A DNA stretch of 64,000 bases from Bradyrhizobium sp. WSM471 (GTDB lineage Bacteria > Pseudomonadota > Alphaproteobacteria > Rhizobiales > Xanthobacteraceae), in NCBI RefSeq assembly GCF_000244915.1, contig NZ_CM001442.1, positions 3,658,001 through 3,722,000 on the forward strand, read 5' to 3'. The notes below the pieces were generated by a model. That model saw only the letters and a program-made list of their open reading frames with translations, was not told where the DNA came from and did not search any database. Positions 44,560 through 53,462 of this stretch are shown here, one piece after another. Position numbers and translations under genes: made by a program. Numbering within the stretch: position 1 is the stretch's first letter; every line of letters starts with the position of its first letter.

Positions 44560-45816
44560 CTAGCGTTGCACCACGTCCTGGTTGCTGTGGTTGGAGGCCT
44601 GCTGCGGCCCACGCGCGCCCATCGCCGCGACCTCGGTCTTGAGGAGGGCGCCGGGACGCACGCGCTGCAGGCCGTTGACCACGATACGGTCGCCGGACTT
44701 CAGGCCCGCGGTGACGATGCGCAAGCCATCGACCGCGCCGCCGAGCGTGATCGGCCGATAGACCGCACGGCTGTCGTCGCCGACCGCCATCACGAACTTC
44801 TTGTCCTGGTCGGTGCCGATCGCGCGCTCATCGATCATCACGAGCGATTGCTGCTTGGGCTGGCCCATGCGCACGCGGGCGAACTGGCCGGGGATGAAGC
44901 GCCCGTCCTCGTTGTCGAACACCGCGCGGACACGGATGGTGCCGCTCTGGCCGTTGACCTGGTTGTCGATGAGCTGGATGTGGCCCTTCGCCGCGAGGCC
45001 GCCGGAGGTCGCCATCGCGACCGGGATCTGGTCGAGATTGCCGCGCTTGCCGGAGACCTCGGAAATCGAGTTCAACGCCCGCACCACCAGCTCTTCATCC
45101 GCATCGAATGACGCATAGATCGGGTTGACCGAGACTAGCGAAGTCAGCACCGGAGAGGCGGTGCCGGCGGCGACGAGATTGCCGACGGTGATTTCGATCT
45201 TGCCGACGCGGCCGTCCACGGGCGCACGCACCTCGGTGTAATCGAGATTGAGCTTTGCGGTCTGGAGCGTCGCCTCGGCCGCCTTCACGTTGGCGATGGC
45301 CTCGCGGTTGGCGTTGTCGCGCTGGTCATAGTCGCGCCGCGTCACGACGGCGTTGCCGACCAGTTGCGCGCCGCGCTCGAGTTCATTCTGCGTGAACACG
45401 ACGCGCGCTTTCGCAGCTTCGAGCTGGGCCGCGGCCTTGTCGACCTCGGCCGCGTAGGGTGCCGGATCGATCTTGAACAGGATGTCGCCTGCCTTCACCA
45501 GCGCGCCTTCGGTGAAGTTGGTCGCAAGGATCGCACCCGCGACGCGCGGGCGAAGCTCGACGCGGTTGATGGCCTCGAGCCGGCCGGAGAAGTCGTCCCA
45601 CAGCACGGTCTGCTTTGCTTCGATCAGCGCGATCGTGACAGGGACGGCTTGCTCGGCCGCGGCGGCCGTCGCGGTCGCCTGGGCGGCACGAAAGTAATGG
45701 CCGGTCGCAATCGAACCGGCCGCGGCGAGGGCGCCCACGATGGCCACGCCGCCGAGGAGGCGGCGGAAACGGCCGGTGCGGCGAGCATTTTGGGCAGTGT
45801 TTTGGGAGGGATGCAT
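44560..45816 (-). CDS. RND efflux periplasmic adaptor (AcrA-like)
   Basis: A 418-residue membrane fusion protein anchored by an N-terminal helix (LLGGVAIVGALAAAGSIATG). There is a beta-barrel/lipoyl half with RLEAINRVELRPRVAGAILA and FTEGALVKAGDILFKIDPAP, an alpha-hairpin (residues about 110-180), and the second lipoyl half with RAPVDGRVGKIEITVGNLV. C-terminal GLKSGDRIVVNGLQRVRPG is typical of AcrA/MexA. It lies 150 bp ahead of its pump in the same direction, and the start is 201 bp from the divergent TetR gene. Confidence 0.95.
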   Translation of the reverse strand: MHPSQNTAQNARRTGRFRRLLGGVAIVGALAAAGSIATGHYFRAAQATATAAAAEQAVPVTIALIEAKQTVLWDDFSGRLEAINRVELRPRVAGAILATNFTEGALVKAGDILFKIDPAPYAAEVDKAAAQLEAAKARVVFTQNELERGAQLVGNAVVTRRDYDQRDNANREAIANVKAAEATLQTAKLNLDYTEVRAPVDGRVGKIEITVGNLVAAGTASPVLTSLVSVNPIYASFDADEELVVRALNSISEVSGKRGNLDQIPVAMATSGGLAAKGHIQLIDNQVNGQSGTIRVRAVFDNEDGRFIPGQFARVRMGQPKQQSLVMIDERAIGTDQDKKFVMAVGDDSRAVYRPITLGGAVDGLRIVTAGLKSGDRIVVNGLQRVRPGALLKTEVAAMGARGPQQASNHSNQDVVQR

Positions 45817-45832
45817 TTGCGCGCTCCAGATA

Positions 45833-45848
45833 TGTAGTGTTCACTACA
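45833..45848. promoter_or_regulatory. Perfect palindromic operator, RND/TetR divergent region
   Basis: TGTAGTG-TT-CACTACA is a perfect 16-bp palindrome only 16 bp before the adaptor start. A related but imperfect copy follows 50 bp away. Likely site for the TetR protein at 46017. Confidence 0.7.
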
Positions 45849-45881
45849 GATGTGGAGCTGGATACCGCAGCGCAAGATACT

Positions 45882-45899
45882 TATGTACCATTCACTAAG
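45882..45899. promoter_or_regulatory. Second, degenerate operator copy
   Basis: TATGTACCATTCACTAAG resembles TATGTAGTGTTCACTACA at 45831-45848, sharing TATGTA and TTCACTA, with a start-to-start spacing of 51 bp, close to five helical turns. A second weaker binding site for the same TetR repressor is plausible. Confidence 0.5.
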
Positions 45900-46016
45900 A
45901 AAATTGTAGCCCCTTACCGCAAGAGTTGGCAAGCGGAAGAGAAAATAAAGCGAGAACAAATAGATAGGATCAGGCGTTAGGTCAGCGACGACGCCGATTT
46001 CGAGGAGAACAGGCAC

Positions 46017-46622
46017 ATGGGCATGGGACGCCCCCGCGAATTCGACGCCGAAACGGCGTTGGATCAGGCGATGGAAGTGTTTTGGCGCCATGGCTATGAG
46101 GGTGCCACGATCGCTCAGTTGACCGAAGCCATGGGGATCAATCCGCCCAGCCTCTATGCCTGTTTCGGCAACAAGGAAGGGCTGCTGAAGGCCGCGCTCG
46201 ACCGCTATACAAAACTGCGCAATGTCTGGATGGACGAGGTGGTCGCGGCACCCACCGCCCGCGAAGTCGCCGAGCGGATGTTGATGGGCATCGCCGACAA
46301 GCAGACCGATCCCGCCAACCCACCCGGTTGCCTGCTCGTGCAGGGCGGCATCGCGTGCGGCACCGGCTCAGAGAGCGTCCCCTTCGAGCTCGCCGCCCGT
46401 CGCGCCCAGAACGAGGACCAGCTTCGCGATCGTTTTGTTCGCGCCAAGGCCGAAGGCGATCTCAAGCCGACCTCGGATCCCGCGGCACTCGCGCGCTACG
46501 TCTCGGCCGTCTCGGTCGGCATGGGCGTGATGGCGTCCTCGGGCACCGACCGCGAGGCATTGCAGCAGGTTGCGAGTGTCGCCGTGCAGGCGGTCGAGGC
46601 GCAGTCGACTGAAAGAACATGA
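46017..46622 (+). CDS. TetR/AcrR-family repressor of the RND operon
   Basis: A 201-residue regulator divergent from the adaptor gene. GAGGAG lies eight bases before the ATG. The N-terminal HTH is AETALDQAMEVFWRHGYEGA then TIAQLTEAMGINPPSLYACF. The C-terminal domain has PPGCLLVQGGIACGTGSESV and a helical end. The two operator-like repeats at 45833-45899 sit between the genes, as expected for the usual local control. The ligand is presumably a pump substrate. Confidence 0.92.
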   Translation: MGMGRPREFDAETALDQAMEVFWRHGYEGATIAQLTEAMGINPPSLYACFGNKEGLLKAALDRYTKLRNVWMDEVVAAPTAREVAERMLMGIADKQTDPANPPGCLLVQGGIACGTGSESVPFELAARRAQNEDQLRDRFVRAKAEGDLKPTSDPAALARYVSAVSVGMGVMASSGTDREALQQVASVAVQAVEAQSTERT

Positions 46623-46646
46623 CGACCGTTGGCGTCTTCGCCCCGA

Positions 46647-48149
46647 TCATTTGACGGGTTGCGTGGCAGCCAACGACGGCGGCGGGACGAAGCCGCCGAA
46701 CTCGCGTTCGATCAGTCCGGCGAGGGCAATCGTGGTGCGGTCCTCGAGATAAGGTCCGATGATCTGGACGCCGATCGGGAGGCCCGATGGCGTGCGCTCG
46801 ATCGGAACGGCGGTCGCAGGCAGTCCGCAGGTCGAAGCGGGGTCTGCCCAGATGAAGCACGCATCGGAATAGGGATAGAGCTGTCCATCGATATCGAGTT
46901 GCCGCGCGTCGAACGGCTCGGACTGGTCCTGTGGAAAGGCCGGCACGGCGGCGGCGGGGTAGATCACTGCGTCGAAATCGCGGAACAGCTCCTGCCATCG
47001 TTGCTGCAGCCGCAAGCGCGCCGCATCGGTCGCCAGCCATTCACGATGGACCATGGCCCAGCCGCGCGCGCGCTCGGCCTGCAGGCTGCGGTCGTCGGGC
47101 GAGAGTGCCGCGGCAACTCCTTGCGCCTCTGCGAGGGCGGCCGGTGTCAGGCGCGGACTTCGCGCCGCGTTCAAGAGCTTCATGTAGAGCCGCGCGGATT
47201 CAGCGAGGTCGGGCAGCGACGCACTCGACCGCGAAACCCGCGCGCCTGATCGTTCGAGCCGTTCCGACAGCCGCCCGATGGCGGAACGCACGGCATCGCC
47301 TGTCGGCATCAACGGATGCGTATCGATCACGAGAATCCTGAAATCCCTGAGTTGGTCGTGTCGCGGGGCGGGCAGCGCAAGACGATAGCCGATCCCGTCG
47401 CGCGTCTCGTCGGGGCCGGCGATCACGTCGAGGGCGAGCGCAAGATCCGAGGCGGTGCGCGTCATCGGCCCGACGACAGCCAGATCGCCCTGGCCAGGCA
47501 CGGGCGGCGCCGGCGGCAGGCCGTATCCGCGCAGCGGCACCAGGCCGAGGCTCGGCTTGTGTCCGAACACACCGCAGAAATGCGCGGGCACCCGGATCGA
47601 ACCGCCGATATCCGAGCCGATCGAGAGCGGTCCGAATCCCGCAGCCAGCGCCGCGCCCGATCCGCCTGAAGAGCCGCCGGGCGATCGGCCGAGATCCCAC
47701 GGATTGTTCGTCGTACCGTAGATCTCATTGTAGCTCTGGAAATCTCTGAGGCCAATCGGGATATTGGTCTTGCCGATGATGACAGCACCCGCCGCCTTCA
47801 ACCGCGAGACGACAAGGGCGTCCCCCGCCGGTTGGAAATCTTTGAAATGCGGAAAGCCCCATGTCGTCGGCAGGCCGGCGACGTTGAACGGTTCTTTCAA
47901 CGTCACGGGGATGCCGAGCAACGGCAGGCGCTCGCCCCGGCCAAGCGCGGTATCGGCGGCGCGCGCGGCGTCTCGTGCGCGATCGAAATCGCGAACGATG
48001 ACGGCATTGATCCGCCCGTCCAGCGCCTCGATGCGCGCGATCGTATGCTCGATCAACTCCGACGCAGAAAGCTTGCGCGCGTGCAGGGCGCTCAGCAATG
48101 TGCTGATCGAGCCGTAGTCCCAGTCAGTGGCGGTCAATCCGGGCGGCAT
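46647..48149 (-). CDS. Amidase-signature family amidase
   Basis: A 500-residue hydrolase that cleaves amides by a Ser-cisSer-Lys triad. All three are visible: Lys85 in PVTLKEPF, the cis-serine in RSPGGSSGGSGAALAAG (around residues 160-161) and the nucleophile Ser184 in SDIGGSIRVPA. GKTNIP and ALPIGVQIIGPYLEDRT-type wording (SGLPIGVQIIGPYLEDRTTI) complete the signature. The ATG at 48149 has GGAG seven bases upstream; ATG 48161 is an alternative, and a longer upstream frame is not supported. The stop is 25 bp from the convergent tetR stop. Substrate unknown; the family includes aryl and fatty amide hydrolases. Confidence 0.92.
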   Translation of the reverse strand: MPPGLTATDWDYGSISTLLSALHARKLSASELIEHTIARIEALDGRINAVIVRDFDRARDAARAADTALGRGERLPLLGIPVTLKEPFNVAGLPTTWGFPHFKDFQPAGDALVVSRLKAAGAVIIGKTNIPIGLRDFQSYNEIYGTTNNPWDLGRSPGGSSGGSGAALAAGFGPLSIGSDIGGSIRVPAHFCGVFGHKPSLGLVPLRGYGLPPAPPVPGQGDLAVVGPMTRTASDLALALDVIAGPDETRDGIGYRLALPAPRHDQLRDFRILVIDTHPLMPTGDAVRSAIGRLSERLERSGARVSRSSASLPDLAESARLYMKLLNAARSPRLTPAALAEAQGVAAALSPDDRSLQAERARGWAMVHREWLATDAARLRLQQRWQELFRDFDAVIYPAAAVPAFPQDQSEPFDARQLDIDGQLYPYSDACFIWADPASTCGLPATAVPIERTPSGLPIGVQIIGPYLEDRTTIALAGLIEREFGGFVPPPSLAATQPVK

Positions 48150-48414
48150 CACGATCTCCATTGTCTTGCATCGCCGCGTCGATGTCGTTCGGCTGCAAAT
48201 CGATCCGAATATCGAGCATGCAATTTGGCGGATAGGATGAGGAGGCCGCGCAACGGGAACCAGATCTGTCCGCCGGTCGGGGGCCGGAGGCGGCGCCTGG
48301 CCATCAGATCGCGGGATACGCGCTTCCTGCCGCGGTCTATGCGGGATCGATGGGCTCTGTACGCGCTGCCGCTCACGTGGCATTGGGGGCGGTGAAGCCT
48401 GGATACTGACGAGC

Positions 48415-49317
48415 ATGTTCGCCCTGACATTCCTTGGGACCTCGGCTAGCGTTCCGTCGGCGGAGCGCAACCATCCCGCTCTCCTCGTGGAGGCAGCGGG
48501 CAAGCGCGTCCTCATCGATTGCGGCGAGGGCACGCAGCGCCAGTTGCTGCGCAGCCGCGCGGGGTTTCGGCGGCTTGACCGCATCCTGCTGACGCATGCC
48601 CATCTCGATCACGTGCTCGGCATCCCCGGTCTCTTCTCGACGCTGGGGTTGCGCCAGCAATCGGACACGATGACCGTTCATGGAGGGCAGGGCACGCTCG
48701 ACATCGTCATCCGCATGCTTGCCGGGCTGTGGGGCGCGGGCAGGGCGCCGATCCCTGTGGAGTTCGCACCGCTGGCCGAAGGACAGGTTATCGACGCCGG
48801 CGACTTCACCATCGATTGCTTTCCGGTTCGCCACCGCGACACCGACAGCTTTGGTTTTTGCTTCCAGAGTCCGGCACGCCGCCATCTTGAGCGGGCGCGC
48901 CTCGCCGAGTTCGGTGTTCCCGATGGGCCGATGCGCGGAGAACTGGCCGCGGGACGACCAGTCGTGATCGCCGGCCGCACGATTGATCCCGAAGACGTCA
49001 TGGGGCCGCCGAGCGGCGGCAGGAAACTCGTGCTGATCGGCGACACCGAAACCACCGACGGCCTGTCCAGGCATGTGGCCGACGCCGATCTGCTGGTGAT
49101 CGAGGCGACCTTCCTCGAGCGCGACGCCGCGACCGCACGGGACTATGGCCACCTCACCGCACGCGAGGCGGCTTCATTTGCCGCCGCGAACAACGTCGGG
49201 CAACTCGTGCTGAATCACATGTCCGGGCGTTATCGCGACGAAGAGATTCTGGCCGAAGCGACAAGCGTTTTTCCAAACACGCGGATCGCCGCCGACTTCG
49301 ATCGCATCGTGATTTAG
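48415..49317 (+). CDS. rnz: Ribonuclease Z (tRNA 3' processing)
   Basis: A 300-residue metallo-beta-lactamase-fold endonuclease of the short tRNase Z form, which trims tRNA 3' ends. The N-terminus is LTFLGTSASVPSAERNHPAL, then LIDCGEGTQRQLLRSRAGF and the zinc motif LTHAHLDHVLGIPGL (His61, His63, Asp65, His66). VRHRDTDSFGFCF, GDTETTDGL, a distal EATFLERDAATARDYGHLTA and the final histidine in NHMSGRY are as in RNase Z. The exosite arm is present around residues 155-190. It is followed 61 bp later by a tRNA gene on the opposite strand. That the closely related arylsulfatase branch fits less well makes me fairly sure. Confidence 0.88.
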   Translation: MFALTFLGTSASVPSAERNHPALLVEAAGKRVLIDCGEGTQRQLLRSRAGFRRLDRILLTHAHLDHVLGIPGLFSTLGLRQQSDTMTVHGGQGTLDIVIRMLAGLWGAGRAPIPVEFAPLAEGQVIDAGDFTIDCFPVRHRDTDSFGFCFQSPARRHLERARLAEFGVPDGPMRGELAAGRPVVIAGRTIDPEDVMGPPSGGRKLVLIGDTETTDGLSRHVADADLLVIEATFLERDAATARDYGHLTAREAASFAAANNVGQLVLNHMSGRYRDEEILAEATSVFPNTRIAADFDRIVI

Positions 49318-49378
49318 CGGCACCGCTCAAAGAGAGCGTAACCTCTGACGGTCTGATTGTGGGCTGCTTAACCTGCGG

Positions 49379-49452
49379 TGGCTGGGGAACTAGGATTCGA
49401 ACCTAGACAAACAGAGTCAGAGTCTGTTGTGCTACCGTTACACCATTCCCCA
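49379..49452 (-). tRNA. tRNA-Gln (anticodon CTG)
   Basis: The minus strand folds as a complete tRNA: acceptor TGGGGAA / TTCCCCA, D arm GTGT...GCAC, anticodon stem ACAGA/TCTGT with loop CTCTGAC, T arm CTAGG-TTCGAAT-CCTAG, discriminator G and an encoded CCA. Anticodon CTG is at 49418-49420 and reads CAG (Gln). Length is 74 nt with CCA. Confidence 0.97.
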
Positions 49453-49459
49453 ACGGAAT

Positions 49460-49497
49460 AGCCGAACAAATTCAAGGACTTGTTGATTTGTCCGGCT
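49460..49497. repeat. Inverted repeat upstream of tRNA-Gln
   Basis: Arms AGCCGAACAAAT (49460-49471) and ATTTGTCCGGCT (49486-49497) are complementary with one mismatch, around a 14-nt loop. It lies just 8 bp ahead of the tRNA on the minus strand, in its promoter area. It is not a terminator since no T-tract follows. Confidence 0.4.
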
Positions 49498-49751
49498 GCG
49501 GCCGATGGCACTTATCGCGCAAATCACGGCTCAGGCGTGGAGGGTTTCTACCCGCTCGGCTGTGGGCTGGCAAGCGCTGCGACGCAGGGATGTTTTGCGG
49601 TCCACATGGGACGTGCGGGCCGTGGCATCGTGGGCTCCGGCGGAGCGCCGCGGCGGCGCGCGACCGTTTGCCTCATCCGAAAATCACGTTTCATGGTCGG
49701 ATCGTCACGCACCGCATCGTCCTTCGGACACACGATCCAAGGAGATCCCTG

Positions 49752-50114
49752 ATGCCCTATGTCGATGGTTTTGTGCTGGCCGTGCCGAAGGACAACATCG
49801 AGGCCTACAAGGCGCTGGCGAAAACGGCCTGCGCGATCTGGATGGAGTACGGTGCGCTCGATTACGTCGAGTGCATCGGCGACGACGTGCCCTATGGCGA
49901 GTTCACCTCGTTTCCGCGTGCCGTGATGGCGAAGGAGAACGAGATCGTGGTGTTTTCCTGGATCGTCTATCGCGACCGGGAGACTCGCGACGCCGTCAAC
50001 AAGAAGGTGATGGCGGACCCTCGCCTGAAGTTGGACAGCATGCCGTTCGACGGCAAGCGCATGATCTATGGCGGCTTCACGACGCTGCTGAGGGCGAGCG
50101 ACCCCGTGGGGTGA
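49752..50114 (+). CDS. DUF1428 family protein
   Basis: A 120-residue ferredoxin-like-fold protein of the DUF1428/YbaA group. The sequence is very typical: MPYVDGFVLAVPKDNIEAYK followed by ALAKTACAIWMEYGALDYVE, CIGDDVPYGEFTSFPRAVMA and VFSWIVYRDRETRDAVNKKV, then MPFDGKRMIYGGFTTLLRAS. AAGGAG lies before the ATG. The family is conserved across proteobacteria and has no proven role, though the fold is close to dimeric alpha/beta-barrel stress proteins. The in-frame extension to 49488 is not credible. Confidence 0.93.
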   Translation: MPYVDGFVLAVPKDNIEAYKALAKTACAIWMEYGALDYVECIGDDVPYGEFTSFPRAVMAKENEIVVFSWIVYRDRETRDAVNKKVMADPRLKLDSMPFDGKRMIYGGFTTLLRASDPVG

Positions 50115-50295
50115 GGGCGCTGATCCGGCCCACATATCGGTGCTTGTCCATGCAGCATCGTGGCAAGCCGTTTTACTTGCCGGTACCGGGCCAGCATGCC
50201 ATCCTCTCGTCGCCAGGCATAAACAAAGGGAAGCGGGCGCTTAGCCGGGCTTCCAAAAAATCTGGTTGGGGAAACCCTTTGGGAGGTCTGATTTC

Positions 50296-51549
50296 ATGAG
50301 ATTGAAGCACGTCACCGGGCTGCTTTGCGCGGCCGCGATGTCCCTTGCGCTCGCTTCAGCCGCGCAGGCCCAGGACAAGGTCGTCAAGATCGGCGCGATC
50401 CTGCCGATGTCGGGCGGCACCGCCTCGATCGGGGCGCACGCCAAGGCGGCGCTCGAGGTCGCCATGGACATCATCAACAGCGCTCATCCCGAACTCGGCG
50501 CTCTGCCGCTGGCCAAGAACGCAGGCCTTGCGGGCCTCGGCGGCGCCAAGATCGAGATCGTGTTCGCCGACAACCAGGGTAACCCGGCGACAGGCCAGAA
50601 CCAGGCGCTGCGCCTGATCACGGAAGACAAGGTGGCCGCCGTGTTCGGCTCGTATCAGTCCGGCGTCACGCTGACCTCGAGCGCGATCGCCGAAAAATAC
50701 GGCATTCCCTTCCTGAACTCCGAGTCGGTCGCCGCCAATCTCACCGAGCGCGGCTTCAAATGGTTCTTCCGCACCACGCCGATCGCCACCGACTTCGCCA
50801 AGGCCTATGTCGATTTCCTCGCCGACATCAAGGCGCAAGGCGCCAAGACCGATGCAATCGCGCTGGTTCACGACAACACCGAATACGGCACCTCGGTCGC
50901 CAACACGATCAGCGCCGCCTTCAAGGAGAAGGGCCAGGCCATCGCGGTTGACGTGGCCTATCCCGTCAACGCGACCGATGTTCAGGGCCAGGTGCTCCAG
51001 CTCAAGGACAAGAAGCCCGACGTGATCATCATGATCAGCTACACGTCGGATGCGATCCTGTTCGCCAAGACCATGCAGTCGCTCGACTACAAGCCGGCGG
51101 TGCTTTTGGCCGACGACGCCGGCTATTCAGATCCCTCCTTCATCAAGGCGGTCGGCAAGATATCGCAAGGCGTCTTCAACCGTTCGTCATGGTCGGTGGG
51201 GCCGGCCGGCTCGCCATCGGCCATTATCGCCGACATGTACAAGAAGAAGAGCGGCGAGGAGATGGACGACACCGTCGGCCGCCAGATGCAGGGCTTCTTC
51301 GTGTTGGCCGACGCGATCGACCGCGCCGGCTCGACCGATCCGGCGAAGATCCAGGCCGCGTTGAAGGCGACCGATCTGAAGCCCGAGCAATTGATGATGG
51401 GCTACAAGGGCGTGAAGTTCGACGACAAGGGCCAGAATATCCTCGCCTCCGGGCTCATCATCCAGCTCCAGGACGGCGAGAACTACAGCGCGGTATGGCC
51501 GAAGGCCAATGCCGCGAAGGCGCCGGTGCTGCCCTACAAGGGCTGGTGA
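50296..51549 (+). CDS. Branched-chain amino acid-type ABC transporter binding protein (second operon)
   Basis: A 417-residue periplasmic receptor (Peripla_BP_6). The ATG at 50296 is preceded by GGGAGG and opens a signal peptide ending in SAAQAQ near residue 25. Mature landmarks are VVKIGAILPMSGGTASIGAH, VFADNQGNPATGQNQALRLI, VFGSYQSGVTLTSSAIAEKY, NTEYGTSVANTI, and a C-terminal GVKFDDKGQN. It lies at the head of a complete livJHMGF set. It differs in sequence from the receptor at the left edge, so the two systems likely have different ligands. Confidence 0.93.
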   Translation: MRLKHVTGLLCAAAMSLALASAAQAQDKVVKIGAILPMSGGTASIGAHAKAALEVAMDIINSAHPELGALPLAKNAGLAGLGGAKIEIVFADNQGNPATGQNQALRLITEDKVAAVFGSYQSGVTLTSSAIAEKYGIPFLNSESVAANLTERGFKWFFRTTPIATDFAKAYVDFLADIKAQGAKTDAIALVHDNTEYGTSVANTISAAFKEKGQAIAVDVAYPVNATDVQGQVLQLKDKKPDVIIMISYTSDAILFAKTMQSLDYKPAVLLADDAGYSDPSFIKAVGKISQGVFNRSSWSVGPAGSPSAIIADMYKKKSGEEMDDTVGRQMQGFFVLADAIDRAGSTDPAKIQAALKATDLKPEQLMMGYKGVKFDDKGQNILASGLIIQLQDGENYSAVWPKANAAKAPVLPYKGW

Positions 51550-51613
51550 GATTTGAAGGCGGGGCCGCGGGCCTCGCCTTTCCCGAAATGATTGATCAGA
51601 GCAACGCTGGCTC

Positions 51614-52477
51614 ATGTCCTTTGTCCTCGTGCAGGTGATCGTCGGCGGTCTTCTGCTTGGCGCTGTCTATGCCCTGTTTTCCTCAGGCCTCACGCTGGTG
51701 TGGGGCATGATGAACATCGTCAATTTCGCGCATGGCGATTTCGTCATGCTCGGCATGTACGTGGCCTACGTCGTCTACACGCTCATGGGGGGAGGGCCGA
51801 TCCTCGGCGCGCCGCTGGCGACGCTGGTGCTCGCGACCGTCGGCGTCGTGGTCTATTTCACCCTGATCCGCGACATCATGAAAGGGCCGATGCTGGCGCA
51901 GATCCTCGGCACTTTCGGGCTTGCGCTATTGCTGCGCTATTCCGTGTTCTGGTGGTTCGGCGCCAACTTCCTGTCGATGCCTCCGAACATCGTCGGCGGC
52001 ACCTATGCGTTCGCGGGCTTGCGCATCGAGGCCTCGCGGTTGCTTGCCGGCGTGGTCGCGCTGCTCGTCACGCTCGGGCTGCATCTGCTGCTGACGCGGA
52101 CGTCGCTCGGCTCGAAGATGCTGGCGGTGGCGGAGGATCAAACAGCGGCGCAACTGATGGGCATCCGTCCCGATACCATGCAGGCAATCGCCTGGGCGAT
52201 TGCGGCCGGCGCCACCGGGCTTGCCGGCGCGCTGATCGCGAACTTCTTCTACATCGTGCCGACCGTCGGCGAGACGCTCGGCATCGTCGCTTTCGTCACG
52301 GTGTCGCTCGGCGGTTTTGGCAGTGTGCCGGGCGCCCTTGTCGCAGGCCTGCTGATCGGCGTGATCGAGTCGCTGTCGGGCTATCTGATCGGTGCGATCT
52401 ACAAGGACATCGTCGTCTATGTCCTGTTCCTGCTCTTCCTCTGGTTCCGGCCACAGGGCTTGATGGGGAAGATGTGA
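51614..52477 (+). CDS. livH: Liv-type ABC permease LivH
   Basis: A 287-residue membrane subunit with eight hydrophobic helices. Signature parts are VGGLLLGAVYALFSSGLTLV followed by WGMMNIVNFAHGDFVMLGMY, TSLGSKMLAVAEDQTAAQLM, VSLGGFGSVPGALVAGLLIG and a final LFLWFRPQGLMGKM. It follows the receptor by 64 bp and precedes LivM by 13 bp. Unlike the first Liv system in this window, H and M are separate genes here. Confidence 0.94.
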   Translation: MSFVLVQVIVGGLLLGAVYALFSSGLTLVWGMMNIVNFAHGDFVMLGMYVAYVVYTLMGGGPILGAPLATLVLATVGVVVYFTLIRDIMKGPMLAQILGTFGLALLLRYSVFWWFGANFLSMPPNIVGGTYAFAGLRIEASRLLAGVVALLVTLGLHLLLTRTSLGSKMLAVAEDQTAAQLMGIRPDTMQAIAWAIAAGATGLAGALIANFFYIVPTVGETLGIVAFVTVSLGGFGSVPGALVAGLLIGVIESLSGYLIGAIYKDIVVYVLFLLFLWFRPQGLMGKM

Positions 52478-52490
52478 TGAGCAAGCTGTG

Positions 52491-53462
52491 ATGCGGCGCT
52501 TGATCTGGCTCTCGGTTGTCGCGGCGATTGCGATCGCCTATCCGCTGCTGCTGTCCTCGCCGTTCCAGCAGCGCCTGGGCGCGCTGGTGCTGCTTTATGC
52601 GATTGCGGCATCCGCGTGGAATATCGTCGGCGGCTACGCGGGCCAGGTCTCGGTCGGCCACGTCGTGTTCTTCGGTTGCGGTGCTTATGCCGCGATGGGA
52701 TCCTACGCAAAGTTCGGCCTGTCGCCCCTGTTCGGCATTCCCGGTGGGATCGTGCTCGCCGTGGGCCTGGCCGCGATCATCGGCGTGCCGACGCTACGCC
52801 TGTCGGGCCATTATTTCAGCATGGCGACCATCGCGGTTGCCGAGACGATGCGGCTGATCGTGACCAACACCGACTGGTTAGGCGCGGCCGTCGGGCTCTC
52901 CGGGCCGACCGTGCCGCGCAACATCTTCGATCTCTCGTTCCTGTCGTCGCTGCCGTATTATTATCTCTTCCTCGCAATCCTCGTGATCACGCTGTTGATC
53001 ACCTGGTGGATGACCAACAGCCGCATGGGATTTTACCTGCGCGCGATCAAGGATTCCGAGCGCGCGGCGCGCTCGCTCGGCGCACCCGCCAGCCGCACCA
53101 AGCTCTACGCCTACATGCTGAGTGCGGCGCTGACGAGCGTCGCCGGCGCGCTCTATGCCATGATGTTCGGCTTCGTCGATCCCGAGTCCGGGTTCGGCAT
53201 CCTGATCTCGGTGAAAATCCTGATCATGGCGGCGCTGGGCGGGGCAGGGCTGCTGTTCGGGCCGCTGGTCGGTGCCGCGATCCTGGTTCCGCTGGAGGAG
53301 ATCTCAAACAGCTGGCTCGGCGGCAAGGGCGCCGGGCTCACCTTCGTGCTCTATGGCGCGATCATCGTGGTGATCGCGCGCTTCCAGCCCGGCGGTCTGC
53401 TCAGCCTGTTCACGCGGCGCAGCAAGCCGACAAAGGACACCGGAGCCGGCCATGCTCCTTGA
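52491..53462 (+). CDS. livM: Liv-type ABC permease LivM
   Basis: The second membrane subunit, 323 residues from ATG 52491, with GTG 52488 also possible. Landmarks: WNIVGGYAGQVSVGHVVFFG, GAYAAMGSYAKFGLSPLFGI, GHYFSMATIAVAETMRLIV, NSRMGFYLRAIKDSERAARS, and GAGLLFGPLVGAAILVPLEE near the end. Its 3' end overlaps the livG start by 11 bp, so translation is coupled. It would pair with LivH to form the channel. Confidence 0.94.
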   Translation: MRRLIWLSVVAAIAIAYPLLLSSPFQQRLGALVLLYAIAASAWNIVGGYAGQVSVGHVVFFGCGAYAAMGSYAKFGLSPLFGIPGGIVLAVGLAAIIGVPTLRLSGHYFSMATIAVAETMRLIVTNTDWLGAAVGLSGPTVPRNIFDLSFLSSLPYYYLFLAILVITLLITWWMTNSRMGFYLRAIKDSERAARSLGAPASRTKLYAYMLSAALTSVAGALYAMMFGFVDPESGFGILISVKILIMAALGGAGLLFGPLVGAAILVPLEEISNSWLGGKGAGLTFVLYGAIIVVIARFQPGGLLSLFTRRSKPTKDTGAGHAP

